Under the pieces are notes generated by a model that had not been told where the DNA came from, made no database searches, and saw nothing but the letters and a program-made list of their open reading frames with translations. The position numbers and the translations under genes were made by a program. A DNA stretch of 64,000 bases from Amphirosellinia nigrospora (taxonomy: Eukaryota > Ascomycota > Sordariomycetes > Xylariales > Xylariaceae). Location of the stretch: NCBI GenBank assembly GCA_004123355.1, contig SCHM01000004.1, positions 7,033,017 to 7,097,016 on the forward strand, written 5' to 3'. Numbering within the stretch: position 1 is the stretch's first letter; each line of letters begins with the position of its first letter. Positions 59,560 to 64,000 of this stretch are shown here, in pieces.

Positions 59560-61592
59560 TTAGGCTCCGTCAATCTCATCGTCACCCTTGCGTTTTCTTT
59601 TGATCTCCCTCTTCTGCGGACGAAGCCATTCCTCCATGCCAATCGGCCAATAGACACGATTGTCCGGGCCGCCCATGCCTAGCTCCGTCTCGGGGACTTC
59701 ACGTAGGGCTTCGGTTCGTCGACGGCGCTATCGGCTTCGTCCTCATTCTCGTCCTTGACCTTCTTCTTGCGCTGCTGCTTCTTCTTTGGCACTTTCGGCG
59801 GGGGTCTGTTCTCATCCTCTCGTTCATAGGGGATCACATCGTTGAACGTCTCCCAGCCCGGCAGCCGGAAATTCCGCATTAGGTCGAAGACGGCCTGCTC
59901 TTTGTCCTTGGCCTCGATCATGAGGTCCATCGTATCAGGGCAGGGCGGCAGCATCATGACCCGGGGACGGTGCTTACGGCGTTGTCGCGGTGTCACGGCT
60001 TCCGGGCACGGCTCGCTGTAATGCATTTTGCGTAATGCCTTTTCGGTCCCACGTCGCCTTGATCCGCGGGTATAACTCGATGATATCTTTCGTACCCTCT
60101 CGGATCTTGTCCTGGTCAAACATAATGTTATGATGGTGATAGTCTAGCACGAATGGGATATTGAGCTCCTCGCAAATCGGTAAGAGGTCATGCACCGTCC
60201 AAGAAACATCGTCGTTCTCGAGCACTAGCCTAGCTTTTATCCCGTCCGAAAGATTGCTGTAGTTGTGCCGAAATCGGTCGAGTGTTGCTCCTTTGTCGCC
60301 GAACACACCACCCATGTGTATGATCATGATCGCATCCTTGTTCTGCTGTTCCGGCAACCGGAGTAGTGATAGCATCTCATTGTGATATTCCAGATCGCGC
60401 ACGGCATTCTTGACCACTTCGCCTCTCGGTGACCCCAACTGCGTAAACTAGAAGCCGAGTTAGACTAGTGCACCACATAGTGGGGGAATGAGTCTACTAA
60501 CTTGTCCAGGGTGTGTAGTCAGTCGATGACCCAACTCGCCAGCTACTCTCGGCCTCTCCGAGAACCTCGGAAGCGAAAGGGGCAAGTTTATAGCCGTATT
60601 CTTCATGGCTTGCGAAGGGAAACATTTCGGAACTGAGGCGCATAAACTTGATGCCGTACTTGTCATTCCACCGCACCATCTTGACAATATCGCGGGCGTT
60701 CGCCAGGCCTAGGCCTCGACATACCTCTGGCCCCTTTCAATCTCCGCAGGCTGCTCCTTGTCTGGCCGATTCTTCGTTGGGTGTGCTGGCTGGGACGGAT
60801 CTTGGAGTGGATGGCGATGTTCGATGATGGATGCTATTCGACATGTCCGGGAACTGAAGACGGAGGATTACTGTTGCGGAGATACGTGTTTAGGCAGGCC
60901 TATAGGCAAGTTAGTCAAAGGGAATCCGTTATTAGTGGCCGCTTGGCCATGGTAGCAAGAATCATTCACATAGCCTAGTCTACCCTTCCACGGCAGTGGT
61001 AGGTATTCGCTGTTCACAGGGGGCGGCCTGGCTCCTTCTCGTCTAATGACGTTCAGGTCGTTCTCATCCAATGTATTATCCGCGGCTTCGTTGTCCAGAG
61101 GTTGCCGACTCTCTTCCACGCCATCCGCTTCAGCACGTTCATCGCGCCCCTGTCTCTGCTTCTTGATTCCTTTCGTGAACGCCTTTATTTCCATAGTAGG
61201 CGACAAGACGTCCGTCTGGCTTTGATGGGACGCGGCATGAGAGCGGCCTGGGACTCGTCGAGACCGTCTGATTTCACCTCGCTTTCCTGGATGGCTATTT
61301 TCTGCCTCTTCACCTCATTTCGCAACTGGTCTTCCATTTCCTGTAGGCCACTCAGCGCCACTTCGGCAACCTCCTCCCCTATCGGTAATCCAAGTTCCTC
61401 CATCTTCAGCCGCATTGAGCGGGACTGCATGGCATTTACCGCAGGCAAAGGGGGGCTTTGCCTTTGGCTTGCCCTATCCAAGATACGACCAGACCTCCTG
61501 GGGCCGTCGCTCAGCTGGCCAAGGGAGCGGTCGTCGAAAGAGCTCTCTGGGGGCATGAGTGCCATGCCCGACTTCTTGCGTTTGGGTCCCAT
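59560..61592 (-). CDS. uve1: UV-damage endonuclease (UVDE/Uve1 family)
   Basis: ATG 61592 starts a basic, disordered N-terminal region (MGPKRKKSGMALMPPESS) with likely nuclear or mitochondrial targeting. The TIM-barrel core begins LPLPWKGRLGY (near 60985) and continues with DKYGIKFMRLSSEMFPFASHEEYGYKLAPFAS, GELGHRLTTHPGQ, then LGSPRGEVVKNAVRDLEYHNEM, MIIHMGGVFGDKGATLDRF, RLVLENDDVSW and IPFVLDYHHHNIMFD. The Glu, Asp and His residues of these last motifs form the metal-ion site. Downstream are MHYSEPCPEA and PRQRRKHRPRV, then a Lys-rich tail ending RKRKGDDEIDGA at 59560. Introns lie near 60448-60502 and 60880-60960. About four single-base frame changes are present. It nicks DNA 5' to UV photoproducts, starting alternative excision repair. 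Confidence 0.93.
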
Positions 61593-61968
61593 GACAAGGA
61601 ACGGCGAGAGCGCATAGGAGGCGGGAGAAGGCTTGGGTATATGATGCGGCCAGGACGGGACACAAGGCCCGAAATGACGGCTCGATTTCACCCCGCAGGA
61701 GAGAATCAGATTACAGAGATTGCCACGCATTCAAATGATTTGGCGTGGATTGAGTGCATCATGGGGCAGTTGGCCAGAATGCCGAGAGATGTCCACAGGC
61801 TCGGGCACGAGCTAGAGGCGGACTTTAGAGCAGCTTGGAATCCTGCCTGGATATGGTTATGAGACGTAATAGGCAAGACAAAGGAGAGGAGGCGTCATGA
61901 CTCGATGTCAGGGGACAAAGTAGAGTAGCTCGAGGTTGGAAGGGAGGTTATACTCCGACCGTCTTTTC

Positions 61969-62006
61969 TAGGTAGGTAAGTAGGTAAGTAGGTAGGTAAG
62001 TAGGTA
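61969..62006 (+). repeat. TAGGTAGGTAAG tandem tract
   Basis: Tetranucleotide TAGG/TAAG units are repeated about nine times. The same word recurs as single or double copies in other spacers of this window. Confidence 0.85.
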
Positions 62007-62410
62007 CCATACAAAATATTCCTTCATTCCTTTCCACCTGGGCGACCACCGCGCCAGACAGACGAGGAAAGGATTCAGCCAGAGAAAACGAACTAACGTA
62101 GTTGATGACATGCTACAAAGACTCCGGGGTCAATGGTCTGTCAATGGGTCGGATCATAGTTGCGAGCAAATCGGGGCGCCATCTCAATTGGGATCTATAT
62201 GGGCTGCGGTGACTTCGTCCGGGATGTGTGAATCGGAGAAAAACTATGAAATCATTGAATCGAATTGATCGACATCATAAAAATGGGTCTGGTCCTAACA
62301 TAGCACTGCTATTAGCCAAGCCACGACAGGACTGCCGGCTGCCTGCCGGCCACTGTAGGTATTCTAGGTCCGGTTCCGGTTCTAGTGCTTCAAGTCGCGT
62401 CGTGCCGTGC

Positions 62411-62436
62411 CACTCCTCCCACTCCTCCCACTCCTC
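62411..62436 (+). repeat. CACTCCTCC triplicate
   Basis: Three near-perfect nonamers in a spacer with no associated gene. Confidence 0.7.
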
Positions 62437-62699
62437 AACTTGCATCTGGCACTGAACCGAGCCCATATAGAATGAGGGATCGGCGCGCGCCTTTTGTTCC
62501 GATCGATTGCAGAGACCCTTCTCATTTCATGATGGCAATGACAATGGGAAACATCCTCCCGTCTGCTCCCGCATCCATGCACGACCTCGCTCCGGGAGCT
62601 TCTGTCCGGCGTGTCACCGGATTGTGCGCAGGCCCAGCGTCGATGTTGTAGCGTAAGTAAATCACATTTGCTAGGTATCCGCTAACTTCTTGTGGCCCC

Positions 62700-63420
62700 T
62701 TACAGTTGCAGATCTACTACAGTAGCGTACAGCCGCATGGCAGGGATAACGACAACCTGGCTTGAACTATCCCCCCTAAACTCCCGCTCTCTGCCTCCAC
62801 TCTCCCGGCGCGGATAATACACACCTCTGCAGATCGGGCACGTGTTCTTGCGAAACCAAGTGACCAGACATCGCGAATGAAATGTATGACCACATCGACG
62901 AATCCTCAAGATCTCATTATCCATGGATTGAAGTGTCGCGCTTCCCTGTCGGTCCGGCGTGTCGACCATGGACGCCGTGGTAGTTTCGTGTCGCTCTAAA
63001 CCCGCCTCGAGATCTATTTCAGCATCTTGCCGACTTGTAATCTCATTCGATCTCCTGCTAAACGATTCTAGACAGATCGGACTAGACGGATATTAGCGGT
63101 GCATAGCGTCCCTCGAGATACGGGTAGTTGCCCCCCATTCTGTATCTTCGCAGTCAAACCTGTACTCGTCCTGCCTTCGCCTCTCCGTGACTGTGTATAG
63201 TTGACTCAACCCATCTCGGATCGATCGCGCAATTCGGATTTTCTGCATACCAAGGCGGGTTCGCCGATCTGTCCGCTCAAAGTTCCTGGCATGTAGTCAG
63301 CGGTTGACACGCTCCGAGAGCGCGCGTAATGGCCGGGGTTACTCACAATATCAGCCCTATGACGACTGTCAGAAGAGCCATGAGGCATAGCGCAGCCACA
63401 TCGTCCCAAGTTTCCACCAT
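62700..63420 (-). CDS. Membrane-anchored RING-H2 protein (probable E3 ubiquitin ligase)
   Basis: ATG 63420 opens a short first exon with one transmembrane helix (VAALCLMALLTVVIGLI) ending at a GTGAGT donor. The second exon carries a basic segment (TRLGMQKIRIARSIRDGL, then QLYTVTERRRQDEYRF) and an acidic EDTEWGATTRISRDAMHR. After an unresolved junction near 63080 the first RING half appears as PICLESFSRR, then a spacer, then RRCGHTFHSRCLVTWFRKNTCPICRGVYYP, the second half of a RING-H2 finger. The first zinc Cys is not seen in the plain reading and depends on the unresolved junction. The last frame ends near 62700. The layout matches type-III membrane RING ligases of ascomycetes; the substrate is unknown. 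Confidence 0.72.
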
Positions 63421-64000
63421 GATGAGCTATGACGTACCCGTGGGACAAGACACCGGCCCTCCATTTGCAACGTTCGATGTGTTTGCTTTTATTGCGACTG
63501 GAACATGAGCGAAATTGGTGCGACAGGTAATCCGAATGGTTTGACTTTACGTAGCTCGGGTTCTCTGCGGCATGACCCGGAATAAAAGAGTTAACCAAAG
63601 TTTATATGCTTTCATTTGTCCTGGTAGGCCCTAGTTCGCAGATGATATATCAAGTTTTGCTAGACAGTATGCTTTGGCTACCAAGTACGGTTTCAGCCTA
63701 TCGTCATTGTCAAAGCTATTATCACATACGAGGCACTACGGAGACGATTATAGGAGCCCTGAATTCGAGCTTTGAACAGGCCAAGTCTAAATTAGCCCTC
63801 CACCTACCGCGAGGTTTTCTTCTAACATCCAGATCCTCTATCCCAACAACTAATCGGAATGTTTTGTCTATCTGGGTAAGTAGGAAAAGACACCCACCAG
63901 AAGCCATATCTATGATTGGATAAGCTCGTCACTGGATAGCTCGCACAACATGTAGGGCCTAGACGGGCCGGACCGACCGGCCAAATACGGTTGCCCCAAA
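63421..64000. other. Right edge, no supported gene
   Basis: A 105-codon open frame (63606-63923, plus) has no recognisable domain. The RING gene promoter should lie at the start of this stretch. Confidence 0.5.

Larger units (their letters stand above)
61593..62699. other. Intergenic region with short repeats
   Basis: No gene is supported. It holds the UVDE upstream region, a TAGGTAGG/TAAG tract (61969-62006) and a CACTCCTCC triple repeat (62411-62436). Confidence 0.5.

Noticed and set aside
1-64000. tRNA, rRNA, transposase, retroelement or CRISPR features
   Set aside because: B-box-like words occurred only inside coding exons or without a matching A-box and cloverleaf. No transposase, reverse transcriptase or integrase motif and no repeat-spacer array was seen.

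Overview
The window is nuclear DNA of a filamentous ascomycete (Pezizomycotina, probably Sordariomycetes-like). The evidence is many 45-80 nt GT-AG introns with CTAAC-type branch points, and families that are essentially fungal: HET domain, SAT4/rhodopsin-like membrane protein, HsbA, LCL2, a SesB-esterase/CorA fusion and a PKS-NRPS hybrid. No viral element, retroelement, transposase, rRNA, tRNA or CRISPR array could be supported.

Layout. 1-3.5 kb is gene-poor. 3.5-9.3 kb holds the esterase/CorA-like fusion and an omega-like glutathione transferase. 10.6-16.1 kb holds an HsbA-type wall protein, a newly reconstructed four-exon cysteine-rich secreted protein with exon-encoded repeats (11913-12638, minus), and a basic RD/RS-rich protein. 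19-28.4 kb holds a cytochrome P450, a HET-domain protein and an NB-ARC/TPR NLR, all on the minus strand. 28.9-52.6 kb looks like a specialised-metabolism neighbourhood: amidase, a ~12.3 kb PKS-NRPS hybrid (KS-AT-DH-MT-KR-ACP-C-A-T-R), an EthD protein, a small four-helix membrane protein, a SAT4-type 7TM protein and a DHA2 major facilitator exporter. From about 54 kb the content becomes core housekeeping: mitochondrial ribosomal protein bL27, LCL2, PP1 inhibitor-2 (GLC8), UV-damage endonuclease and a membrane RING-H2 protein. The core/accessory boundary therefore lies near 53 kb.

How genes may work together. The PKS-NRPS would build a methylated polyketide, join it to one amino acid and release it through an R domain that keeps its reductase motifs. 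The P450, EthD, amidase and membrane protein are candidate tailoring enzymes and the MFS a candidate exporter; cluster membership is inferred from position only. The HET protein, NLR and SesB/CorA fusion belong to families tied to fungal nonself recognition and programmed cell death.

Caution. Single-base frame changes occur about once per kilobase in many genes, including conserved housekeeping genes. I read this mainly as draft-sequence error, so gene models are given as spans with intron evidence rather than as perfect frames. Intact multi-exon models include the modular secreted protein, EthD and the four-helix membrane protein.
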